Positions 34,499 to 43,400 of a stretch of DNA of 64,000 nt are shown here, piece after piece; positions within the stretch are counted from its first letter, which is position 1; every line of letters begins with the position of its first letter. Under the pieces are notes generated by a model. The model ran no database searches and had not been told where the DNA came from. It saw nothing but the letters and a program-made list of their open reading frames with translations. Origin of the DNA: CAADGU01 sp035444285 (lineage in GTDB: Bacteria; Chloroflexota; Anaerolineae; Promineifilales; Promineifilaceae). The stretch covers positions 15,215-79,214 of the forward strand of contig DAOMOK010000027.1 of assembly GCA_035444285.1 (NCBI GenBank). Direction: 5' to 3'. The position numbers and the translations under genes are program-made.

Positions 34499-34981
34499 TT
34501 ATGGGGAACTGGGGACGTTGAGCATGTCTAAAATGGCGAAAATCTCTTCGTTTTCGGGAATATCGGTCATGTCGTGGCCGTAATGCACAAAACGGGCAAT
34601 GCCTTCCTGGTCTACGATGACCTGAGCGGGCATCCGCCCCAGTTTGAAGAGGCTCACCTGTTGGCCGTACAGCTTGAGGACGGAATGTTTGGGGTCAGGC
34701 AACCCGACGTAAGGCAGTTCTTCTTGCTGCCAGTAGTCGCGGAAGGCGGCGTCGTCTTCTGGGCCAACTATCACGATTTCGCTGTACCTGTCGGTGAATT
34801 CATCGTAATCACGGCGCAACTGCGCCATGTGCCGGCGGCAGTACGGTCAGGTAAAACCGCGATTGAAAACCAACACAACGTGTTTTTCGCCGCGATAATC
34901 GGAAAGCCGGACGGCACGGCCGTTAAAATCAGCCAGTTCAAAGTCCGGCGCGGGGGTATTAATTTCTACTCTATTTGCCAT
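34499..34981 (-). CDS. Peroxiredoxin-like protein with in-frame TGA (probable selenocysteine)
   Basis: A single frame runs from the ATG at 34981 to the stop at 34499, interrupted only by TGA at 34849-34847. Read through, the product is 160 residues. It opens MANRVEINTPAPDFELADFN, then LSDYRGEKHVVLVFNRGFT, then the TGA at codon 45, then PYCRRHMAQLRRDY. This is the AhpC/TSA redoxin fold, and the TGA falls exactly where the peroxidatic Cys belongs, giving a Sec-Pro-Tyr-Cys active site with Cys48. A conventional caller would report only a 109-residue fragment starting at 34828. TGA is an ordinary stop elsewhere in the window, so general reassignment is unlikely. A SECIS-like hairpin follows the TGA. 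A nonsense mutation or sequencing error is the alternative. Confidence 0.82.
34819..34849 (-). promoter_or_regulatory. Bacterial SECIS-like hairpin after the TGA codon
   Basis: On the minus strand, 4 nt after the TGA, ACTGC (34842-34838) pairs with GCAGT (34823-34819), and GCC (34836-34834) with GGC (34826-34824), leaving one bulged C (34837) and the loop GGCACAT. The loop begins with two Gs and its first base is 13 nt past the TGA, in line with bacterial SECIS geometry. Pairing was worked out by hand. Confidence 0.65.
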
Positions 34982-35081
34982 AAAAGTCTATCCTAGAACT
35001 GTAGTCATATACGTCACTCTAGTTCTATGACAGACGGCCGTAAAAACAAGGTGGTGTTCAGCAAAGACTCATATTTTCTAC

Positions 35082-35118
35082 CGGCCCTAAGAGTTGTAGA
35101 AAACCCTTAGGGCCTGGT
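35082..35118. repeat. Inverted repeat (GGCCCTAAG..CTTAGGGCC)
   Basis: GGCCCTAAGAGTT and AACCCTTAGGGCC form an imperfect stem just after the gene ending at 35125. It resembles 18553-18586. Confidence 0.65.
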
Positions 35119-35124
35119 TTCCGT

Positions 35125-35682
35125 TCATTCGCCAATGGTGACAGGGACAACCATTGTTTCGCCGCCACGCGCCGGTAACATGAATGAGTTGCTGGTGAGC
35201 AGCGCCGCGCCTCCCTGCCGCTCGTAAATCACCCAGCGGAAGGGGCCTGCCCCCAGGTCTTTACCATCTACCCACCACTCACGCACGCTCACCCATTGGC
35301 CCCCCACCTGAGAGATGCTGTCCATCTGACCGCGCCAGCCTTCCACCACATGCCAGTTGGCGCCGTCACTCCACTGCACCTCTGTCCACAACTCTTGCCA
35401 GGCCATCAGGTGCCACTGCCAGTTTGGGCCATAATGGGCATGAAGTTGCAGACGGCTGCCGGTTTGCGCCGATTCTTGCACCGGCGCCGGGGTGGCAGCG
35501 GGTGGTTCCGGAGTTTGTTCTGGCGGAACAGGGGTAGCGGTGGGCGGCTCGCCGCCGCGGGGCGGCAGTTCACCTTCTTGGGCGGCGGCAAACAGCGGCA
35601 ACATGAGCGCCAACAGCAGCAGCACGGCCGTGCCGGTGAAGAGAATGGAAACAGTACGATTTTCAAATAATTTCCTGGTCAT
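35125..35682 (-). CDS. Exported or membrane-anchored small protein, unknown function
   Basis: From the ATG at 35682 (AAAAGG upstream) the product has 185 residues. A hydrophobic segment at about residues 13-34 ends in AAAQEGE, fitting a signal peptide or anchor. A Pro/Thr-rich linker follows (about 38-72). The C-terminal 110 residues are Trp-rich and beta-like (YGPNWQWHLMAWQELW, VQWSDGANWHVVEGW, WVSVREWWVDGKDLG) and end VPVTIGE. I do not recognise the domain. It is downstream of, and in the same direction as, the large surface-protein gene, though 75 nt and no common element link them clearly. Confidence 0.7.
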   Translation of the reverse strand: MTRKLFENRTVSILFTGTAVLLLLALMLPLFAAAQEGELPPRGGEPPTATPVPPEQTPEPPAATPAPVQESAQTGSRLQLHAHYGPNWQWHLMAWQELWTEVQWSDGANWHVVEGWRGQMDSISQVGGQWVSVREWWVDGKDLGAGPFRWVIYERQGGAALLTSNSFMLPARGGETMVVPVTIGE

Positions 35683-35756
35683 CTTATACATCCTTTTCAA
35701 AATGGATATTGAGAATAGGGGGATATTGAGACCAATATCCCCCTATCAAATGATTA

Positions 35757-38700
35757 TTAGGGGGCGACGGCCGTGCCGGATGCAATGTTGTTGTACGGCC
35801 CACCCAGAATTTCATGCGTTTCCAGAATACCACCGTAGGATACACCTTCACGGGCAGAATCTACCTGCGCGTAAACCAGTGTACCGGCTGGCAGGCTGCC
35901 GTTATACAGGCTTTCTTCGGGTACAAAGTATTGATTCGGCGCACCCGGTTCGGTGCTGTAAACCAGCGTCAATGATTGGCCGGGCGCCAGCAGGGCGGTA
36001 ACGCCCCAGGCCAGCCCTTCATCGGCCAGGTCATACCATAACTGGTTGGGGCCGGTGGGCGGCGCACTGGGGCTGATGTAAAAGTCTACCCAGAAACCAT
36101 TGGGGGTAGCGGCGCTGCCCTGGTTCTGAATGGTCAATTCAATCTGGTTGCTGCTGGCGCTAACGGCCGTAATCACCAGATCAGGCGCGTTGACCACCTG
36201 GTTCATAATTATTGGCAGGTAGACGGCTGAGAGTTCCTGAATGATAAAGGTGGTGGGGTCGAACATACCCGGCTGGGTGGGATCATCGGTGTAGGTGATT
36301 CCCTCATTCTGCCCGTCGTTATCGCCATCGTAGAAAATCTGGCCCTGGTTGCTGACCACCTGGCCGCGGAAACCGGGCAAAATAGTGGCTTCAATCTCCA
36401 GCACCACGCTGCCGCCAGCGGGAATGGCCCCGTTCCAGGTGACGGTGTTGAAACTGGAAGCAATCGTACCGCCGCCGCTTACCACCTGGGCGTTGGTCAG
36501 TTCTATCTCTGCCGGTAACTCGTCCACAAACTCATCGCCGGGGTTGTCTGCCTGGTCCAGGTCGCCGGTGTTGGAGAGGGTGATGGTGTAGCGAATCGTG
36601 CCGCCGTCGGTAAAGCTGCCGCTGACCGTTTTCAGGCCGATGATGTCTGAAGGGGCGATGACGGTGACAACGGCCGTGTCACTGCCACTATCGCCATCAT
36701 CATCCGTTACCGTCAGGGTAGCGGTGTAGACGCCAACGCCGGGGTAAATGTGGGCGGGGTTCAGTGTGCCGCTGTCGCTGGCGCCATCGCCAAAGTCCCA
36801 ATCATAGGTCAAGGTATCCCAGGCGCCAGGGTCGCTGGCGGCGCCGTTAAAGTTGGCCGGGAAGCCATCCAGCACGATCAGGTCGGGGCCGGCGTCGGCA
36901 GTGGGGGGCAGGTTGTTGACGGTGACGGCCGTTTCACCCGAATCGCTGCCGCCATCATCATCCGCCAGCGTCACGGCGATGGTCGCCGGGTCATAGTTGT
37001 CTTGATAGGTGTGCGTTTCCGCGAAGTTGCTGGCACCGGCGGCATAGTTGAAGTCCTCGACCACACCATCCCCCCAATCCACCGTCAGGACAAAGGTGTC
37101 CAATGGGCTGATCTCGGTAAACGTGCCGGAGAGGGTTGTGGATTCGCCTTCGTCCAAAATGGTGGGCGTGGCCGAAACTGGGCCTAAGACGGGCGGCACA
37201 TTGGTGACGGTGACGCTGGCATTGGCGGAATCGCTGCCCGTGCCGTCATCCACCGTCACTTCAATCGTATACACGTCAGACGGCCCGGCGGGGTCATCCA
37301 GGTAGGTGTGGCTGGCGCTGAAATCGGTCACGTCTGCCCCCAGGTTGATGACATCGCTGTTACCATCGCCCCAATCAATGGTGACGGTGTGTGCGTCGCC
37401 GCTGTCCTGGTCGGTGAAACTGCCGGTCAGGGTGATCATTTCCGTTTCCTGAATGGCTCCAGGGGACACATCCAAATCCTCGTCGTTGATGATGGGCGGA
37501 TCGTTGGCGTCCAGGACGTTGATGGTCATCACGGCCGTGTCCGTTAATGCGCCGCTGTCTGTTACCTGCACATCCAGGCTGTAGCTGGGGGTGGTTTCAA
37601 AGTCCAATGTGCTGTTATTGGCAACGGCAATCACACCGGCAGAGTTGATGCTGAAGACGCCGTCCGGGTCGCCGCTGAGGATGACAAAGGTAAAGGAGTC
37701 AATGCCGTCACTATCCGTGACTACTACGGTGCCTACGATGGCCCCATTGGCGGCGTTTTCGACGATGGTGAACGTTTGTGGATTGATGTCGGGCGGGAAT
37801 TCGTTCACGTTTGTCAGGTTGATGGTGATGGTGGCGTCATCGGTCAGGTTGCTGGTGTCTGTAACACGCACGGTGAGGGCAAAGGTGGGCGTGGTTTCAA
37901 AGTCCAGGGCGGCGCTGTTGGCGACGGTTATCTGGCCGGAGGTATCGTTAATGGCAAAAGCGCCATCGGTATTACCGGCGATGATGCCAAACGTGAGAGG
38001 GTCGTCATTTGGGTCAGTGGCGACAACAGTACCAACGGCCGTGCCATTGGCGCTGTTTTCGGGGACGCTGAAAGTTTGGTTATTGATGACGGGCGGCTCA
38101 TTGGGGTCATTGATCACGTTGATGGTGATGACGGCCGTGCTGTTCAACCCGCCATCGCTGACTCTGACCAGCAGTGTAAACGTGGTTGGCTCGCTCAAGA
38201 GCGTGTTGTCCGCCACCGTTAGTTGGCCGGACGTGAGACCCAGAGCAAAGGTGTCGCCGGTATTGCCGGCCAAAATCGTGTAAAACAGATCATTACCGTC
38301 CGGGTCTGAAGCCACAATTGTGCCCACGACCGTCCCATTGGGGCTGTCCACAAAGACATCAAACGCCTGATCTTCAATGACGGGGGCGTCGTTAATGTTC
38401 AGCACGTTAATGGTCATAATACCGGTATCGGTACCGTCTGGATTGGCTACTTCTACCGTCAGCAAAAAGACCGGATTGGTTTCATAGTCAATCTGCGAGC
38501 CATCGGCGACGGTGAGCAGGCCGGTGCTGGCATTGATGGCAAAAGCGCCCAATTCATTCCCGGCGATGATGGCGTAGGTATCGGCATCGGTGGCAACAAC
38601 TGTGCCCACGGCCGTGCCGGTGGCGCTGTTTTCCAGGACGGTAAACGCCTGATCCTCAACCACCGGCGCCGCCAGGTAAGAGGCCAACACCGGCAGCCCC

Positions 38701-38801
38701 CGACCAGATATAGCCATGAAAAACATAATGACCAGCAGCCCAACCGGCAGCCGGTAACGGCCGTTCATTCTGGAAATAATTGCAGATAGATGCAATAACA
38801 T
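35757..38801 (-). CDS. Giant surface protein with cadherin-like, PKD and DUF11-type repeats
   Basis: From the ATG at 38801 (GGGAG 6 nt upstream) the product has 1014 residues. A signal segment (about 10-40) leads to at least five cadherin-like repeats of about 90 residues (xxDQAFTVLENSATGTAVGTV, then GAFAINASTGLLTVA), then several PKD-like beta domains (TVDWGDGNSD, YDWDFGDGASDSG), a DUF11-like domain (DQADNPGDEFVDELP) and a C-terminal CARDB-like region after LPIIMNQVV. It is probably an adhesive cell-surface or secreted protein; cadherin-like repeats would bind Ca. The DNA repeats with the domains. The LPIIM segment is a short hydrophobic motif also found near the end of the nuclease at 45.4 kb. 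Confidence 0.85.
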   Translation of the reverse strand: MLLHLSAIISRMNGRYRLPVGLLVIMFFMAISGRGLPVLASYLAAPVVEDQAFTVLENSATGTAVGTVVATDADTYAIIAGNELGAFAINASTGLLTVADGSQIDYETNPVFLLTVEVANPDGTDTGIMTINVLNINDAPVIEDQAFDVFVDSPNGTVVGTIVASDPDGNDLFYTILAGNTGDTFALGLTSGQLTVADNTLLSEPTTFTLLVRVSDGGLNSTAVITINVINDPNEPPVINNQTFSVPENSANGTAVGTVVATDPNDDPLTFGIIAGNTDGAFAINDTSGQITVANSAALDFETTPTFALTVRVTDTSNLTDDATITINLTNVNEFPPDINPQTFTIVENAANGAIVGTVVVTDSDGIDSFTFVILSGDPDGVFSINSAGVIAVANNSTLDFETTPSYSLDVQVTDSGALTDTAVMTINVLDANDPPIINDEDLDVSPGAIQETEMITLTGSFTDQDSGDAHTVTIDWGDGNSDVINLGADVTDFSASHTYLDDPAGPSDVYTIEVTVDDGTGSDSANASVTVTNVPPVLGPVSATPTILDEGESTTLSGTFTEISPLDTFVLTVDWGDGVVEDFNYAAGASNFAETHTYQDNYDPATIAVTLADDDGGSDSGETAVTVNNLPPTADAGPDLIVLDGFPANFNGAASDPGAWDTLTYDWDFGDGASDSGTLNPAHIYPGVGVYTATLTVTDDDGDSGSDTAVVTVIAPSDIIGLKTVSGSFTDGGTIRYTITLSNTGDLDQADNPGDEFVDELPAEIELTNAQVVSGGGTIASSFNTVTWNGAIPAGGSVVLEIEATILPGFRGQVVSNQGQIFYDGDNDGQNEGITYTDDPTQPGMFDPTTFIIQELSAVYLPIIMNQVVNAPDLVITAVSASSNQIELTIQNQGSAATPNGFWVDFYISPSAPPTGPNQLWYDLADEGLAWGVTALLAPGQSLTLVYSTEPGAPNQYFVPEESLYNGSLPAGTLVYAQVDSAREGVSYGGILETHEILGGPYNNIASGTAVAP

Positions 38802-39132
38802 GATCATCTCCCTCTGGATACTATGATATGGTTGGCACGAGGTGTACCTCATGGGAGCATTGTTTTTGCGGTGGCTCTTCTAGGATTTCCTGCACGCCTC
38901 TTGCCTGGTAATCATCATCGTCAATCATTGGATGATTACCTTCAAAAGTATAAGTTCACGCCCGGTTCACGCCTATGAGCAGAGGGTCATGGCATGAAGG
39001 TACTAATGAAGAATGCGATCAGGAAACGAAGGAGGGAGAAATCATCACCTGGTGTATCGGTAAAAGAAGTATGCGTCTCTGCATATCTCAACTGATGGGT
39101 AATGCTTTCTTGCGAGTAAGGCCTTACCACAT
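38802..39132. other. 331-nt gap upstream of the surface protein
   Basis: A TATCAT -10-like box lies about 25 nt before the 38801 start. GGTAATCATC (38907-38916) and GATGATTACC (38931-38940) form a perfect 10-bp inverted repeat. GTTCACGCC is directly repeated at about 38955-38973. No gene or known RNA was seen. Confidence 0.5.
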
Positions 39133-39462
39133 TTATTCCGCCGGTGGTGACCATTGGGTGGCGTTAGTCCGCAGCGTCTCAAGCTGCTGCCAATGGCGCT
39201 CAATTGCCTGCCGTCCTGTATCACTCAGCGAAACCAATGTGTTTGGCTTTTTGCCAATGAACTTTTTCTCAATCTGGATCAGGCTGGCGTTTTCCAGTTT
39301 GGTGAGATGGCTGGACAGGTTGCCTTTTGTCAATCCTGTCAATCGTTGTAAGAAGAGGAAATCAGCGCTCTGGCAGGCAGAAAGGGCGGTCATGATTGCC
39401 AGCCGGGCCGGTTCGTGTATGAGCTTATCCAGTGCTGCCAGTTCTTCGAATAATTCAGTCAT
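39133..39462 (-). CDS. Winged-helix transcriptional regulator
   Basis: A 109-residue protein from the ATG at 39462, which overlaps the upstream gene stop as ATGA. The longer frame to 39741 is a shadow of the upstream gene. The sequence is a compact winged helix: LDKLIHEPARLAIMTALS, FLFLQRLTGLTKGNLSSHLTKLENASLI, then IEKKFIGKKPNTLVSLSDTGR, as in the HTH_27/ArsR-like family that dimerises on palindromes. It is translationally coupled to a membrane-protein gene and probably autoregulates the operon through the two 17-bp palindromes at 40109 and 40170. Confidence 0.88.
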   Translation of the reverse strand: MTELFEELAALDKLIHEPARLAIMTALSACQSADFLFLQRLTGLTKGNLSSHLTKLENASLIQIEKKFIGKKPNTLVSLSDTGRQAIERHWQQLETLRTNATQWSPPAE

Positions 39463-40079
39463 GAGTTGGCTTCCGAGTAGATGGGTAGTGTGCGCATCAA
39501 CAGCCAATGATCCACCAGGCCACCCACAACGGTAATAAGGGAAAATAGAAGGGCGCCAATTACCGCGTCGGGGCCGAATAAATACACCTGTTCGACAGCC
39601 AGCAACCCGGTAAGGGGCAACAAACTGACGAACGCCATGAAGGCTGCCAGGATGAGATAATGGGGGCGGTAACGGCCGTTTTGCCAATAATACACAACCA
39701 ATCCACCGGCAATCACCAGGCCGCTGGCGCTGAACGGCCAATTCCTGGCAATCTCAACGCTGCCAGCAATGAAAAACAGGCCGAGAAAAACAACCACAAA
39801 CAGCCCCATTCGTTTTCCCTGGCCCGGTAGTTGTTGTACCTGACCGAGCGTCCGCGCATAGATACGGCCGATCCACCAATAACCCGTTATACCCAGTCCG
39901 ACCGCCACAAGGCCAGTGAGTGGCTGCCAGATAGAAAACCAGGGCCATACACCCGCTTTGTCTATGGCAATGAGCAAAAACATGAAGCCAAATGGCAGTT
40001 GCCGCAGCCCTTGCAGGTGGTCATAATGGCGTGTTACCCAGGTGATTTGTTGAAGTTCCTGAATTTTTTTGTTCTCCAT
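39459..40079 (-). CDS. Polytopic membrane protein coupled to a winged-helix regulator
   Basis: Starting at the ATG at 40079 (AAGGAG upstream) the product has 206 residues and about six membrane segments (for example LPFGFMFLLIAIDKAG, GLFVVVFLGLFFIAGSV, HYLILAAFMAFVSLLPLTG, ALLFSLITVVGGLVDHWLL). A short soluble N-terminus (MENKKIQELQQITW) faces the cytoplasm. No catalytic or transport motif is recognised. The gene pair of small membrane protein plus coupled wHTH regulator is common in Firmicutes and Chloroflexota, with the membrane protein of unknown role. Confidence 0.82.
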   Translation of the reverse strand: MENKKIQELQQITWVTRHYDHLQGLRQLPFGFMFLLIAIDKAGVWPWFSIWQPLTGLVAVGLGITGYWWIGRIYARTLGQVQQLPGQGKRMGLFVVVFLGLFFIAGSVEIARNWPFSASGLVIAGGLVVYYWQNGRYRPHYLILAAFMAFVSLLPLTGLLAVEQVYLFGPDAVIGALLFSLITVVGGLVDHWLLMRTLPIYSEANS

Positions 40080-40108
40080 ATTGAGTCGCTCCTTTATGTT
40101 TGCAAACC

Positions 40109-40125
40109 GGTTTGTATTGCAAACC
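40109..40125. promoter_or_regulatory. Operator 1: GGTTTG-N5-CAAACC
   Basis: A perfect 6-5-6 palindrome located just downstream of the -10 box of the minus-strand promoter. It abuts another half-site, so CAAACCGGTTTG (40103-40114) is itself palindromic. Confidence 0.75.
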
Positions 40126-40136
40126 ATTTGAGTACC

Positions 40137-40164
40137 AGTATACTCATATTCTGATTTTTGTCAA
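40137..40164 (-). promoter_or_regulatory. Promoter of the membrane-protein/regulator operon
   Basis: On the minus strand TTGACA (40164-40159), 16-nt spacer and TATACT (40142-40137). It lies 58 nt before the ATG at 40079 and is flanked by two identical operator-like palindromes. Confidence 0.8.
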
Positions 40165-40169
40165 CAACT

Positions 40170-40186
40170 GGTTTGCCGTACAAACC
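40170..40186. promoter_or_regulatory. Operator 2: GGTTTG-N5-CAAACC
   Basis: A second copy of the same 6-5-6 palindrome, upstream of the -35 box, 61 bp centre to centre from operator 1 (close to six helical turns). Confidence 0.75.
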
Positions 40187-40404
40187 AGAACGGTTGGAGA
40201 ATATTTTTTGTGCCTTTTGGCCGCAAAATGGTATGATTGCGATTGTGCCGCTGCGAGTTTACGTAAGCCCCCCTGGGGTGGAACCTTACCAAAGCCTCTT
40301 TAACTCTTACTCTCTGATCCGTTGATAATTTTCTGGGATGTTGCAGAGTCCAGTGGGAAATTTTCGGCGATTTCAGCCAACTTGTACGAAGGAGGTACAA
40401 ACAA
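40187..40404 (+). other. Promoter and long leader of the nuclease gene
   Basis: TTGTGC (40208-40213), 18-nt spacer and TATGAT (40232-40237) could drive the nuclease gene, leaving a leader of about 160 nt. The leader has G/C runs (GCCCCCCTGGGGTGG near 40270) and may be structured, but I match it to no known riboswitch. AAGGAGG at 40390-40396 is a strong Shine-Dalgarno. Confidence 0.4.
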
Positions 40405-43400
40405 ATGCACAGAAAGTGGTTTCTATTCCTGATAGTTTTTTTCTCGCTGTTTGTGGTGATGGGGATCGTTGCCCTCACGGCATCGGCTGGTGAAAGCGAG
40501 TTCACAGCCAATCAGCCGCTCTCAAACCCTGTTCAATCTCAATCCACACCGCTTTTTACAACGCTGATTGAGGAGAATTTCGCCTATGGCGCTACGCCAG
40601 GGGACTTAACTGCAGTCAGTAGCGGCACTTGGGTTGCTCATTCAGGGGCGGGTGTTGGGCCAGTGCAATATGTCACTACTGGCCTGAGCATGTCCGGCTA
40701 TGGCTCTTCTGGCATAGGCGGCGCTGCTACTATTTCGATGACAGCGACAGAAGACGTTCACCGGCCGTTTACAAATCAGGCAGCCGGGCTTGTTTACTTC
40801 GCTGCGTTGGTCAATGTTTCCGAGGCACAAACCGGCGATTACTTTTTACACCTTTCCAATGCCAGCACGGGCTTCCGCGCCCGCATTTTTGTAAGAGACA
40901 ACGCTGGCGTATTGGAATACGGCTTAGGCACTACAGGTGCTGCCACCTATGCAACAGATGCTTTTGCCTACAATACTACCTATCTTGTTGTTGGCAAATA
41001 TGATGTCACCAGTGGTGATACAAGTCTCTTTGTGTTGGATACGGCAACGGCCGTTGAGCCGGCGACTCCGTTAATATCGTTGGCAGGTACCGGTACTCAG
41101 GCAGTAGAAAGAGTCGCAATCCGGCAAGGCGGAACTGGTTTGCGCCCCGCGGCTACCATTGATGGCGTCCGTGTCGCCGACACCTGGGAAGACGTAATTG
41201 GGGGTCCCGGTGGCCCATCTGTGGTTGACACTAATCCCGCCGATGGCGCAACGAATGTGCCGCTGACGGCGACCATTGCCATCACCTTTAGCGAGGCCGT
41301 CACCGTCACCGCCAACTGGTTTGACCTGACCTGCACCAGCAGCGGCGTCATCAACGGCAGCACGGCCCCGGCCAGCCCGGCTGAGTCCTACGTCATCACC
41401 CCTGCCAGCCCCTTTGCCTATGATGAACAATGCACCGTCACCGTCCTGGCGGATGAAGTGAGCGACAGCGATGGTCTCAACCTGACCACCGATTACCCCT
41501 TCACTTTCAGCACCGAATCTCTCAACGGTGACATCACCTTCGTCTACCATGACCTGGAAGATGTGGTGCAGTCCGGCGAAGCCGTTTACCTGGCGGGTGA
41601 TTTCAACGGCTGGGATCCGGCCAGCACCCCCCTGACGGCCGATGGCGCTTTTGCCGTTTTCAGCGTCACCGTACCTGGTCTGGCGGCTGGCGACTATGGC
41701 TACAAATACATCGTCTACACCGACACCGTGCCCAGCGGCCCGGCGCAGTGGGATTGGCTGAATACCAATAATCGCTCCCTGAGCGTCAGCGGCAATGCCA
41801 CCGCCCATAACTACCGAAATGTGCTGGTTGGCTGGGCCAATTTGCAGTGGCCGTTTACCACCGAGACTGACATGGGGGTAGCCACAGAGAGCATTTATGG
41901 GCAACTGTTCATCAACAATGTAACCAACCCCGCCGGGGAAGGGCGCGGCCTCAAAGCGGAAGTTGGATACGGTACGGCCGCAAGTCCCGCCAGTTGGGCC
42001 TGGTTCCCCATGAGTTTCAACACGCAAACGGGCAATAATGATGAATTCTTTGGTGTTATCACCCCGACGATGCCCGGTGTTTTCTCCTATACCACCCGGT
42101 ATGATGGCAACTGGGGTGTGGGCAACCCGCACGCAGCCTGGACTTATGCCAGCATCAACGGCATCCCCTATGATCCCACCGAAACTGGGGTGATGACCGT
42201 TAATTTTGCCTCTGTGCCCATTGCCGACGCCCGCGCCGGCAGCAACGGCCAGGTTTTTGGCCTGGAAGGGCAGGTGATTGCCACCAACAACACCTGGAAC
42301 AACGCCCCCGAATGGGCCTTCCAGGACGCCAGCGGCGGTATTGCCGCCTTTTTCATTGCCGACCCGCCCATTTCCCTGGGTGATACGGTGCGCATGGTGG
42401 CCACACGCGGCAGCTTCAATAACCAGGAGCAGATGGTCACGCCTCTCTATTACTTTGAATTGGTTTCGGCTGGGCCGCCGGTTGACCCCATTAGCTACAC
42501 CACCGGGCAGGCAGCCAGTGGCATCAGTGAGGGCTGGTTGATTGAGATAGAAGGTGTGGTTGGCGGTATGCCCACCAGTTGTGGCAGCGCCTATAATATC
42601 ACGCTGGATGATGGCAGCGGCGCGGCTACGGTGCGCATTGAGTCGGCTACCGGCATTAACCTGTGTAACCTGGGCATCCAAAATGGGGATATGCTGGGCG
42701 TCACCGGTTTTAGTACCCAGTTCCAGACCACGTACCAGGTGAAGCCGCGCAGCGTCAGTGATCTACACCTGTTTGTGGATGCGCCGGTCGTCTTAAGTAC
42801 GGTTCCGACGAATAATGCCACGAACGTGCTGACGGACACGGTGATCACCATTCAGTTTAGCGAACCGGTGACGGTGACGACTGATTGGTACGCCATCCAG
42901 TGCAGTCTCAGCGGCGTCGTTTCTGCCAGCAGCGCCCCCGGTGGCCCGGCAGACAGTTATACCATCACCCCGGATGATCCCTTTGTGACTGGTGATATTT
43001 GCCATGTGACCGTGCTGGCCGATCAGGTCACAAATGGTGGTGGTCTGCACATGCTGGCCGATTACCAGTTCAGCTTTACCGTGGGCGCGGCGCCGGTGTT
43101 TGGTGTGTGTGGCGACACGGCCGTACCCCTTCACTTCATCCAGGGCAACGGCCTGACCACGCCCATCTTTGGCACAACGGTGGTAGTAGAGGCGGTCGTG
43201 GTTGGCTCTTACCAGGGCACAGGCCAGTTTAGCGGCTTCTTCTTGCAAGAGCGTGATGATCGCGCCGATGGCGACCCCACGACCTCCGAAGGTATCTTTG
43301 TCTTTGGCGGGGCGCTGACGGCCGTCTCCCCCGGCGATCTGGTGCGGGTACGCGGCACTGCCACAGAGTTCAACAACCTGACCCAGTTAGCCTCGGTAAG

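Noticed and set aside
34499..34828. A standalone 109-residue protein starting at ATG 34828
   Set aside because: It begins in the middle of a redoxin domain. The same frame continues upstream through a TGA to a proper N-terminus.
34847..34849. General reassignment of TGA as a sense codon in this organism
   Set aside because: TGA ends many clear genes here, for example the ammonia-lyase at 12376 and the membrane protein at 39459.
39462..39741. N-terminal extension of the winged-helix regulator
   Set aside because: The extra 93 residues lie within the upstream membrane-protein gene in another frame, and the ATGA overlap marks the start at 39462.
41071..42681. 536-codon minus-strand frame inside the nuclease gene
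   Set aside because: It is antisense to the well-supported nuclease and has a Gly/His/Arg-rich shadow composition.
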